Source: an uncultured Pedobacter sp.
Lineage (GTDB): Bacteria > Bacteroidota > Bacteroidia > Sphingobacteriales > Sphingobacteriaceae
Assembly: GCA_946478755.1 (NCBI GenBank)
Contig: CAMLDJ010000344.1
Span: forward strand, 1-5,597
Direction of reading: 5' to 3'
Length of the DNA: 5,597 nt
A model generated the notes under the pieces. The model was not told the DNA's origin. It saw only the letters and a program-made list of their open reading frames with translations, and searched no databases. Below, one piece after another: positions 1 to 5,597 of the stretch. Positions within the stretch are counted from its first letter, which is position 1. Every line of letters starts with the position of its first letter. Position numbers and translations under genes: made by a program.

Positions 1-1351
1 TTGCCAGAGTTGCGGATATGAATCAGCGAAATGGCTGGGCAAGTGTCCTTCCTGTAACGAATGGAATACTTTTGTAGAAGAAGTAATTGAAAAATCAGCG
101 GCGAAGGTTCCGTCATGGAAAACCAATTCCGACGGTCAGCGCGCCAATAAACCCAATAAAGTTGAGCATATTCAATCTATCAGCGAGGAGCGAATCCTCA
201 CAGGCGATACGGAACTGGATCGCGTCTTGGGAGGAGGACTGGTTGCCGGTTCAGTAACTTTAATTGGCGGAGAGCCCGGAATTGGCAAGTCGACCCTAAT
301 GCTGCAGCTGGCCCTTAATATTTCAGGCAGAAAGATCCTCTATATATCAGGCGAGGAAAGTGAGCAGCAGATTAAAATGAGGGCCGAACGGATCACCGAC
401 AGCCCTAAAGCGGACTGTTATATTTTAACGGAGACCTCGACCCAAAATATATTTAAGCAGATAGAGGTCCTTGGCCCGGATATCATTATTGTGGACTCGA
501 TACAAACACTGCATTCCGCACATATTGAATCTACTCCGGGAAGTGTTTCCCAGGTAAGGGAATGCACAGCAGAGCTATTGCGGTTTGCAAAGGAAACAGA
601 TACTCCGGTATTTTTGATCGGCCACATTACGAAGGATGGTACAATTGCTGGTCCGAAAATCCTGGAACATATGGTAGATACGGTTTTGCAATTTGAAGGC
701 GACAGACATCACGTATACCGGATCTTACGATCAATTAAAAACAGGTTTGGTGCCGCGGCTGAACTTGGTATCTATGCGATGCACAGCACCGGACTAAGAC
801 AAGTATCAAACCCCTCAGAAATTTTATTGTCCCAACGCGACGAAGAGCTTAGTGGAATTGCTATATCTGCCACCCTGGAGGGCGCCAGGCCAATGTTAAT
901 CGAAACACAAGCGTTGGTAAGCGCCGCTGCATATGGAACGCCTCAGCGCTCTGCAAATGGCTTTGACACCAAGCGAATGAACATGCTGCTGGCCGTGCTG
1001 GAAAAAAGGTGTGGTTTCAGACTGAGTACACGTGACGTGTTCTTAAACATTGCAGGCGGCATTAAGGTGGAAGACCCGGCCATTGATCTGGCCATTCTGG
1101 TCGCAATTATTTCCTCACATGAGGAGATCTTTATTTCATCAAAAATATGCTTTGCTGCCGAAGTGGGGCTTTCAGGCGAGATAAGGGCTGTAAACAGAAT
1201 AGAACAGCGCATCTCTGAAGCAGAGAAGCTGGGCTTTGAACGAATTTTCATTTCTAATTATAACTTAAAAGGTTTAACGCTGGAGCGCTATAAAATTGAA
1301 TTAACAGCGGTCAGTAAAATAGAAGATGTGTTCTCCATTCTATTTGGATAA
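1..1351 (+). CDS. radA: RadA, DNA repair / recombination ATPase (5' end cut off by window)
   Basis: RadA (Sms) is a RecA-like cytoplasmic ATPase that helps process recombination intermediates, driving branch migration at D-loops. The frame is open from base 2 and gives 449 visible residues; the family is about 455-460 long, so only about ten N-terminal codons are missing. Seen in order: a four-cysteine zinc finger (CQSC at visible residues 1-4, CPSC at 15-18); Walker A GEPGIGKS (90-97, bases 269-292); Walker B ending in the Asp at base 494 (residue 165); the GHITKDG loop; the RadA signature KNRFG (246-250, bases 737-751); and the C-terminal Lon-protease-like domain with VEDPAIDLAI and AEVGLSGEIRAV. 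The Lon-like part carries no PxDGPSAG-type serine motif, as is normal for RadA, so it is not expected to be a protease. An in-frame TTG at 227 lies inside the conserved DRVLGGGL segment and is not the start. The stop is TAA at 1349-1351. No gene follows closely, so radA looks like the last gene of its transcript. Confidence 0.97.
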   Translation, partial: CQSCGYESAKWLGKCPSCNEWNTFVEEVIEKSAAKVPSWKTNSDGQRANKPNKVEHIQSISEERILTGDTELDRVLGGGLVAGSVTLIGGEPGIGKSTLMLQLALNISGRKILYISGEESEQQIKMRAERITDSPKADCYILTETSTQNIFKQIEVLGPDIIIVDSIQTLHSAHIESTPGSVSQVRECTAELLRFAKETDTPVFLIGHITKDGTIAGPKILEHMVDTVLQFEGDRHHVYRILRSIKNRFGAAAELGIYAMHSTGLRQVSNPSEILLSQRDEELSGIAISATLEGARPMLIETQALVSAAAYGTPQRSANGFDTKRMNMLLAVLEKRCGFRLSTRDVFLNIAGGIKVEDPAIDLAILVAIISSHEEIFISSKICFAAEVGLSGEIRAVNRIEQRISEAEKLGFERIFISNYNLKGLTLERYKIELTAVSKIEDVFSILFG

Positions 1352-1569
1352 AATGAGTAAAATCGGGGAATCAAAACCTCATATACACACCCAATGTGAA
1401 TAAATTTACTCGAACCCAATAAGTCTGGCACAGAGAGAAAATTTCACACTTAACTGTATTTCAGATTGTTATGTTCTAAACAGAAAGATTTATAAAAATG
1501 GCCTGTTAATTGCCTTTACCTACACGTTAGCGTTCATTTATGAATTTTAACAAAACAATAGGGATGATT
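1352..1569. other. Non-coding gap after radA, no gene recognised
   Basis: This A/T-rich stretch lies between the radA stop and the terminator at 1570. All frames are broken by frequent stops. The only ATG-started frame right after radA (1353-1403) gives 16 residues of unremarkable composition. I see no tRNA-like fold, no long repeat and no insertion-sequence end. One sequence, TAAATTTA at 1401-1408, differs by one base from the Bacteroidota -7 box TAnnTTTG, but it has no TTG at the right distance upstream. The segment could be a long radA 3' untranslated region or could encode a small RNA ending at the terminator; the sequence does not decide between these. Confidence 0.5.
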
Positions 1570-1604
1570 ATCCTCGTTATCGATAGGTAACGAGGATTTT
1601 TTTT
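1570..1604 (+). terminator. Strong rho-independent terminator between radA and lemA
   Basis: A perfect 10-base inverted repeat, ATCCTCGTTA (1570-1579) and TAACGAGGAT (1588-1597), encloses TCGATAGG. One more C-G and one T-G pair inside can extend the stem to 12 pairs around a GATA loop. A run of eight T follows directly (1597-1604). There is no matching A-run on the left, so it works on the + strand only. It sits 218 bases after the radA stop and 58 bases before lemA, so it probably ends the radA transcript, or a small RNA in the gap, and insulates lemA from readthrough. Confidence 0.88.
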
Positions 1605-1609
1605 ATTTA

Positions 1610-1635
1610 TTGGTATTTGAAATTTTATATATTTA
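1610..1635 (+). promoter_or_regulatory. Possible lemA promoter, Bacteroidota type
   Basis: If the terminator at 1570-1604 works, lemA needs its own promoter in the 58 bases before its start, which are almost entirely A and T. The best -7 candidate is TATATTTA at 1628-1635, one base off the Bacteroidota consensus TAnnTTTG. A TTG at 1610-1612 could be the upstream element, but the 15-base spacing is shorter than the usual 19 or so. It is offered as the likeliest location, not a firm site. Confidence 0.25.
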
Positions 1636-1662
1636 TAAAAAATAAACATTCAAATTCAGAAA

Positions 1663-2220
1663 ATGATCATCGCGTTAATTGTATTATTTGTACTTGTTCT
1701 AATTGGAATTAGCATGTACAATTCTCTTATAGGGAAAAAAAATCAGGTTAGCAACGCCTTCTCGGCCATTGATGTCATGCTAAAAAAACGTTTTGATCTA
1801 TTACCAAATCTGATTGAAACGGTAAAACAGTATATGAATCATGAAGAAGGGGTTCTGACCAGAATCGTGGAATTGCGGAGCAAAGCTGCAAATCCCAATA
1901 TCAGCAATGAAGAAAAGCTGGCTATTGATAGCGCATTGAGTGCAGGTGTAAAAGGCTTGATGGTTAATGTCGAGAACTATCCGGATTTAAAAGCCAACCA
2001 GAATTTCCTTAACCTTCAAACTACCTGGACGGAAAGTGAAGAACAAATTGCTGCAGCCCGAAGAACTTACAATGCTTCGGTAACGGATTATAATAATGCA
2101 ATTATGATGTTCCCAGGAAGTATAATTGCAGGCATGATGAATTACCAGTCTATCGAGGTGCTTGTCAATACCGAAGAAGAACGTAAAAACATCAGTGCAA
2201 AAGACCTTTTTAACAGCTAA
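1663..2220 (+). CDS. lemA: LemA family membrane protein
   Basis: The LemA family consists of small, single-pass inner-membrane proteins with a cytoplasmic helical bundle; their biochemical role is not established. This one has 185 residues, normal for the family. Residues 2-18 form an N-terminal hydrophobic segment (IIALIVLFVLVLIGISM). The family core follows: YNSL (19-22), NQVSNAFSAIDVMLKKR (27-43), then the signature RFDLLPNLIETVKQY (43-57). Later come the YNASVTDYN segment (136-144) and FPGSIIAGMM, which match the conserved C-terminal LemA block. ATG 1663 is the only plausible start, since a stop lies in frame at 1636-1638 with no ATG between. The leader is A-rich (CAGAAA) without a Shine-Dalgarno sequence, usual in Bacteroidota. 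The TAA stop shares its last base with the ATG of the next gene, so the two are almost surely co-transcribed and translationally coupled. Confidence 0.95.
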   Translation: MIIALIVLFVLVLIGISMYNSLIGKKNQVSNAFSAIDVMLKKRFDLLPNLIETVKQYMNHEEGVLTRIVELRSKAANPNISNEEKLAIDSALSAGVKGLMVNVENYPDLKANQNFLNLQTTWTESEEQIAAARRTYNASVTDYNNAIMMFPGSIIAGMMNYQSIEVLVNTEEERKNISAKDLFNS

Positions 2221-3185
2221 TGAATCTGGAGACGCTTAATCCGGAATCCATATCCGGTACTTTAGCAGAATTGGAGGATCAAAGAAAAGAAATCTCTGCA
2301 CTAAAAATAAAGAGCTATCTGCTCATTGGCGGCGGTGTATTGGTCATAGCTGCCGGACTCATTTCCGCTACATTTGCAATAGCTGGGGCTATTGCAGGAG
2401 GAATAGTGCTCGTTATGGGATTTGTTCTTTTCAGTAAGACTAATGCCAAATTCAGCCACTACAGACACAGCTTTAAACAAAACGTAGTCGCCCTGGCCCT
2501 TAAGACAATAGACGAAAGCCTTGAAATCGATTATACTACCGGCCTTTCAGAAACTGACTTTATCTACTCCCAGCTGTTCAGTAAAGAACCAGACCGTTAC
2601 CGAAGTGAAGATCAGGTCTCTGGTTCCGCAGGAAAAACACGATTCGCATTTTCGGAGCTTCATGCAGAATACAAAACCGTAACGCAAACAAAAAATGGAA
2701 GGCAGGAACATTGGCATACCATATTAAAAGGAATTGTTTTTTATGCCGACTTCAATAAACACTTTAATGGGGAGACCATCATAAGACCTAAAGATATGGG
2801 CACGGCATTAGGCGCCTGGATTTCAAAGGCAATGCCCATATTCTCTTCTTCAGGCAGGGAATTGATAGCGCTGGAAAACCCTGGATTTAGTGCAGAATTT
2901 GTAACCTATTCAACAGATCAGGTGGAGGCCAGGTACATTTTAACACCGGCAATGATGGAACGAATCTGTGAACTGAACAAGCGTTGCAGCTATACCATTT
3001 CGCTTTCCTTTATTAACTCCTGTGTCTACATTGCATTTCCCTTAAACAAGGATTACTTTGAACCTCCGGTGCATAAAAGCCTGCTTGATCCCGACGTCTT
3101 AAACGAAGATATCGAAGTAATCCGGTTCATGTATGGCATCATCAGGGACCTGGATCTGAATACAAGGATTTGGACAAAGGCCTAA
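2220..3185 (+). CDS. DUF3137 domain membrane protein, partner of LemA
   Basis: This 321-residue protein has unknown function. Residues 1-31 are polar and probably helical (SISGTLAELEDQRKEISALK). Residues 32-71 form two closely spaced hydrophobic segments (about 32-51 and 52-71, rich in Gly, Ala, Ile and Val), so a hairpin in the membrane with both ends in the cytoplasm is likely. The rest (about 90-321) is a soluble domain that I assign to DUF3137 from overall appearance, including the segment from ELHAEYKTVTQTKNG (from 146) through EHWHTILKGIVFYADFNKHF. No catalytic motif or metal site is evident; the HWH at 164-166 is suggestive but unproven. The start ATG overlaps the lemA stop by one base, and no Shine-Dalgarno sequence is seen, which fits termination-reinitiation coupling. 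DUF3137 genes are known to me as frequent lemA neighbours, which supports both the start and the family call. The gene ends 37 bases from the convergent carB. Confidence 0.85.
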   Translation: MNLETLNPESISGTLAELEDQRKEISALKIKSYLLIGGGVLVIAAGLISATFAIAGAIAGGIVLVMGFVLFSKTNAKFSHYRHSFKQNVVALALKTIDESLEIDYTTGLSETDFIYSQLFSKEPDRYRSEDQVSGSAGKTRFAFSELHAEYKTVTQTKNGRQEHWHTILKGIVFYADFNKHFNGETIIRPKDMGTALGAWISKAMPIFSSSGRELIALENPGFSAEFVTYSTDQVEARYILTPAMMERICELNKRCSYTISLSFINSCVYIAFPLNKDYFEPPVHKSLLDPDVLNEDIEVIRFMYGIIRDLDLNTRIWTKA

Positions 3186-3193
3186 TGCTGGAC

Positions 3194-3217
3194 AAAAAAA
3201 GTCCCTTCCGGGACTTT
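3194..3217. terminator. Terminator shared by convergent carB and the DUF3137 gene
   Basis: AAAGTCCC (3198-3205) and GGGACTTT (3210-3217) form a perfect eight-pair stem around TTCC. On the - strand the loop is GGAA, a GNRA-type tetraloop, and the stem continues into seven T (complement of A 3194-3200), making a textbook terminator that starts 5 bases after the carB stop codon. On the + strand the stem is followed only by TTT then CAATCTTATTT, so it can stop the lemA-DUF3137 transcript but with a poorer U-tract. One hairpin thus fills most of the 37-base gap and serves both genes. Confidence 0.85.
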
Positions 3218-3222
3218 CAATC

Positions 3223-5597
3223 TTATTTGGACAAATACATTGATTTGTCTTTATACAACTTTCTGAAATAAGGATCTTCAGTGTCTTTAATGAATCTGAT
3301 GGACTCACCTGTCGACTTCATTTCCGGGCCTAATTCCTTGGTTACCTCCGGGAATTTATTGAAAGAGAAAACCGGCTCTTTAATCGCATAACCTTCCAGT
3401 TTACGTTCGATCGTAAAGTCCTTTAGCTTATTCACACCCAGCATCACTTTAGCGGCAATGTTTATGTAAGGCACATCATAGGCCTTAGCAATGAAAGGAA
3501 CAGTTCTGGAAGCCCTCGGATTGGCCTCTATTACATATACCTTTTCATCTTTAACCGCAAACTGGATGTTTAACAAACCAACTACGTTCAACGCCCTTGC
3601 AATCTTTATGGAGTAAGCCTCCATATCATTCATTACCTTTTCAGATAAGCTGAATGGGGGCAATACAGCACTCGAATCGCCGGAGTGGATACCAGCTGGC
3701 TCAATGTGCTCCATTAAGCCCACGATATGGACATCTTCACCATCGCAGATGGAGTCTGATTCTGTCTCTTCTGCGCGGTCCAGGAAGTGATCGATCAGCA
3801 CGCGGTTTCCAGGCAAATCACCCAATAACTTTACAACGGCTTTCTCCAGATCCTCATCATTGATCACAATGCTCATGCCTTGCCCACCCAGCACATAACT
3901 TGGTCTTACCAGTACCGGGTAACCTACCTCATTTGCCACAACGATCGCTTCTTCAGCATTTTCTGCAACACCATATCTTGGATAAGGAATTTCCAGTTCC
4001 TTTAAAAGGTCAGAAAAACGTCCCCTGTCTTCAGCCACGTCCATATCATTATAGGTAGTACCAATGATCTTTATTCCGTTTTCATGCAGCTTTTCAGCCA
4101 TTTTCAAAGCTGTTTGTCCGCCTAACTGAACAATTACACCTTCCGGCTTCTCTAACTCGATAATTTCACGTACATGTTCCCAGAATACCGGCTCAAAGTA
4201 TAGTTTATCAGCCATGTTAAAGTCGGTAGATACTGTTTCCGGATTACAGTTGACCATGATGGCCTCAAAACCACTTTCCTTAGCTGCAAGCAAACCATGT
4301 ACACAAGAGTAATCGAATTCTATTCCCTGACCGATTCGGTTAGGTCCGGAACCCAAAACAATTATTTTCTTTTTATCAGATGGTTGAGATTCATTCTCCT
4401 CCTCAAAAGTTGAGTAGTAGTAAGGTGTTTGCGCGGCGAACTCAGCAGCACAGGTGTCCACCATTTTATAAACACGTCTTATTCCTAATGATTTTCTGCG
4501 CTCGTAAACCTCATCTTCTGTTACATTTCCAAGCAGGTATGAGATCTGGATGTCAGAGAAGCCTTTTTGTTTTAATGTAAAGAAGAAATCTTTAGGGATA
4601 TTATTTAGTGAGTAACGTTTCAATTCTGTTTCCAGATGAACCAATTCTTGTATTTGTGATAAGAACCATTTGTCTATACGTGTAACCTTACGGATAGACT
4701 CAAGGGGCACCCCCATGGTCATGGCATCCTTGATCAGGAATAAGCGGTTCCAGCTGGCGTGCTCAAGGCCATGCATGATCTCATCAATGCTACGGTTATG
4801 TTTACCATCGGCACCTAAACCTGATCTACCTATTTCCAAACTCTGACAAGCTTTCTGTAGTGCTTCGATAAAAGTACGTCCGATTGCCATTACTTCACCT
4901 ACAGATTTCATTTGCAGGCCAAGTTCCATATTTGCACCTTTAAATTTATCGAAGTTCCAGCGAGGAACTTTTACGATCACGTAATCAAGTGTAGGCTCAA
5001 AATATGCAGATGTAGTCTTTGTAATCTGGTTTTCAAGTTCATCCAGGTTATAACCGATAGCCAGTTTAGCCGCGATTTTAGCAATCGGATAGCCCGTAGC
5101 CTTACTGGCCAGAGCCGATGAACGGGAAACCCTTGGATTGATCTCGATGGCGATGATCTCGTCATTATCAGGATTTACCGAAAACTGTACATTACAACCA
5201 CCAGCGAAGTTTCCTATAGCACGCATCATTTTGATCGCCTGGTTACGCATATCCTGATAGCAGCGATCAGATAAGGTCATTGCAGGCGCCACAGTGATAG
5301 AATCCCCCGTGTGAATACCCATTGGATCAAAGTTTTCAATAGAGCAGATGATGATTACATTGTCATTACTGTCCCTTAATAACTCCAATTCATATTCTTT
5401 CCAGCCTAAAACAGCTTGCTCTACCAAAACCTCGTGGGTTGGAGAAGCCTCAAGTCCACGTTGTAAAGCTTGGTCAAATTCTTCTTTCTTGTGCACGAAA
5501 CCGCCACCATAACCACCCAATGTGTAAGAAGGACGGATGACCAATGGATAACCAATTTCCTGAGCGGCTTCTTTACCTTCCAGGAACGAGTTGGCAA
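3223..5597 (-). CDS. carB: Carbamoyl-phosphate synthase large subunit, without the C-terminal MGS domain (N-terminus cut off by window)
   Basis: CarB uses two ATP, bicarbonate and ammonia (from glutamine via CarA) to make carbamoyl phosphate for pyrimidine and arginine synthesis in the cytoplasm. There are 790 visible residues; comparison with E. coli CarB suggests about 150 are missing. The first ATP-grasp half (carboxyphosphate synthesis) runs to about visible residue 240, with [24 protein letters not shown] and [10 protein letters not shown]. The oligomerisation region follows (about 240-400; [34 protein letters not shown]). The second half (carbamoyl-phosphate synthesis) runs from about 407, with [50 protein letters not shown] and [12 protein letters not shown]. 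The repeated motifs reflect the family's ancient internal duplication. After GPEMKSTGE, where E. coli CarB enters its roughly 135-residue allosteric MGS-like domain, this protein ends with a short tail finishing [17 protein letters not shown]. The TAA stop is followed 5 bases on by a terminator, so this is a natural end. The TTG at 5544 is internal, since the conserved frame ([11 protein letters not shown]) continues to the window edge. carA is not in the window. Confidence 0.96.
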   Translation of the reverse strand, partial: ANSFLEGKEAAQEIGYPLVIRPSYTLGGYGGGFVHKKEEFDQALQRGLEASPTHEVLVEQAVLGWKEYELELLRDSNDNVIIICSIENFDPMGIHTGDSITVAPAMTLSDRCYQDMRNQAIKMMRAIGNFAGGCNVQFSVNPDNDEIIAIEINPRVSRSSALASKATGYPIAKIAAKLAIGYNLDELENQITKTTSAYFEPTLDYVIVKVPRWNFDKFKGANMELGLQMKSVGEVMAIGRTFIEALQKACQSLEIGRSGLGADGKHNRSIDEIMHGLEHASWNRLFLIKDAMTMGVPLESIRKVTRIDKWFLSQIQELVHLETELKRYSLNNIPKDFFFTLKQKGFSDIQISYLLGNVTEDEVYERRKSLGIRRVYKMVDTCAAEFAAQTPYYYSTFEEENESQPSDKKKIIVLGSGPNRIGQGIEFDYSCVHGLLAAKESGFEAIMVNCNPETVSTDFNMADKLYFEPVFWEHVREIIELEKPEGVIVQLGGQTALKMAEKLHENGIKIIGTTYNDMDVAEDRGRFSDLLKELEIPYPRYGVAENAEEAIVVANEVGYPVLVRPSYVLGGQGMSIVINDEDLEKAVVKLLGDLPGNRVLIDHFLDRAEETESDSICDGEDVHIVGLMEHIEPAGIHSGDSSAVLPPFSLSEKVMNDMEAYSIKIARALNVVGLLNIQFAVKDEKVYVIEANPRASRTVPFIAKAYDVPYINIAAKVMLGVNKLKDFTIERKLEGYAIKEPVFSFNKFPEVTKELGPEMKSTGESIRFIKDTEDPYFRKLYKDKSMYLSK

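Noticed and set aside
1094..1180. Active protease function for the RadA C-terminal Lon-like domain
   Set aside because: The Ser motif of Lon proteases is absent and VEDPAIDLAI is the standard non-proteolytic RadA version.
943..1251. Antisense open frame of 102 codons inside radA, and a shorter one at 418-627
   Set aside because: Both lie opposite highly conserved RadA coding sequence and resemble no known family; they are chance open frames.
227..1351. RadA starting at the TTG at 227
   Set aside because: The frame is open back to base 2 and encodes the RadA zinc finger and the segment leading into Walker A; TTG 227 is the Leu of DRVLGGGL.
1353..1403. A 16-residue peptide frame just after the radA stop
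   Set aside because: It has no ribosome binding site, no recognisable sequence and nothing to set it apart from random A/T-rich DNA.
3099..3308. Minus-strand open frame across the convergent gap
   Set aside because: It runs through the terminator and the ends of two real genes, in a different frame from carB.
3223..3330. CarB as a frameshifted or truncated pseudogene
   Set aside because: Both ATP-grasp halves are intact, the stop is followed directly by a strong terminator, and the DNA beyond is a real gene on the other strand with no remnant of an MGS domain.
3654..5121. Short + strand open frames at 3654-3863, 4380-4580 and 4912-5121, and a - strand frame at 4977-5165, within carB
   Set aside because: All overlap well-conserved CarB coding sequence in other frames, with composition unlike real proteins.
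3223..5544. CarB starting at the TTG at 5544
   Set aside because: The same frame continues to the window edge with conserved CarB sequence ([17 protein letters not shown]); the TTG is an internal Leu.

Overview
The window most likely comes from a member of the Bacteroidota, probably a Sphingobacteriaceae / Pedobacter-like bacterium. Three things point there. The radA and carB proteins read like that group. The start codons of lemA and the gene after it have no Shine-Dalgarno sequence, only A/T-rich leaders. CarB ends right after its second ATP-grasp half, which I recall as the Sphingobacteriaceae form of about 940 residues. The genus is an inference; no search was run.

Layout. (1) Bases 1-1351, + strand: radA (DNA repair / branch-migration ATPase), lacking only about its first ten codons. 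(2) Bases 1352-1662: a 311-base A/T-rich gap with no convincing gene. It contains a strong intrinsic terminator (1570-1604) and, between that and lemA, a very A/T-rich strip that probably holds the lemA promoter. (3) Bases 1663-3185, + strand: a two-gene operon, lemA followed by a DUF3137 membrane protein, joined by a one-base TAATG stop/start overlap. (4) Bases 3186-3222: a 37-base convergent gap filled by a hairpin that can act as a terminator from both sides, with much the better U-tract on the carB side. (5) Bases 3223-5597, - strand: carB (carbamoyl-phosphate synthase large subunit), truncated at its N-terminus by the window edge.

Functionally there are three independent units. RadA serves recombination. 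CarB makes carbamoyl phosphate for pyrimidines and arginine. LemA and the DUF3137 protein form a small membrane module of unknown function. The points most worth a second look are the natural absence of the C-terminal allosteric (MGS-like) domain from CarB, the tightly coupled lemA-DUF3137 pair, and the roughly 220-base untranslated stretch that ends in the strong terminator after radA. I see no mobile element, CRISPR array, tRNA or rRNA.
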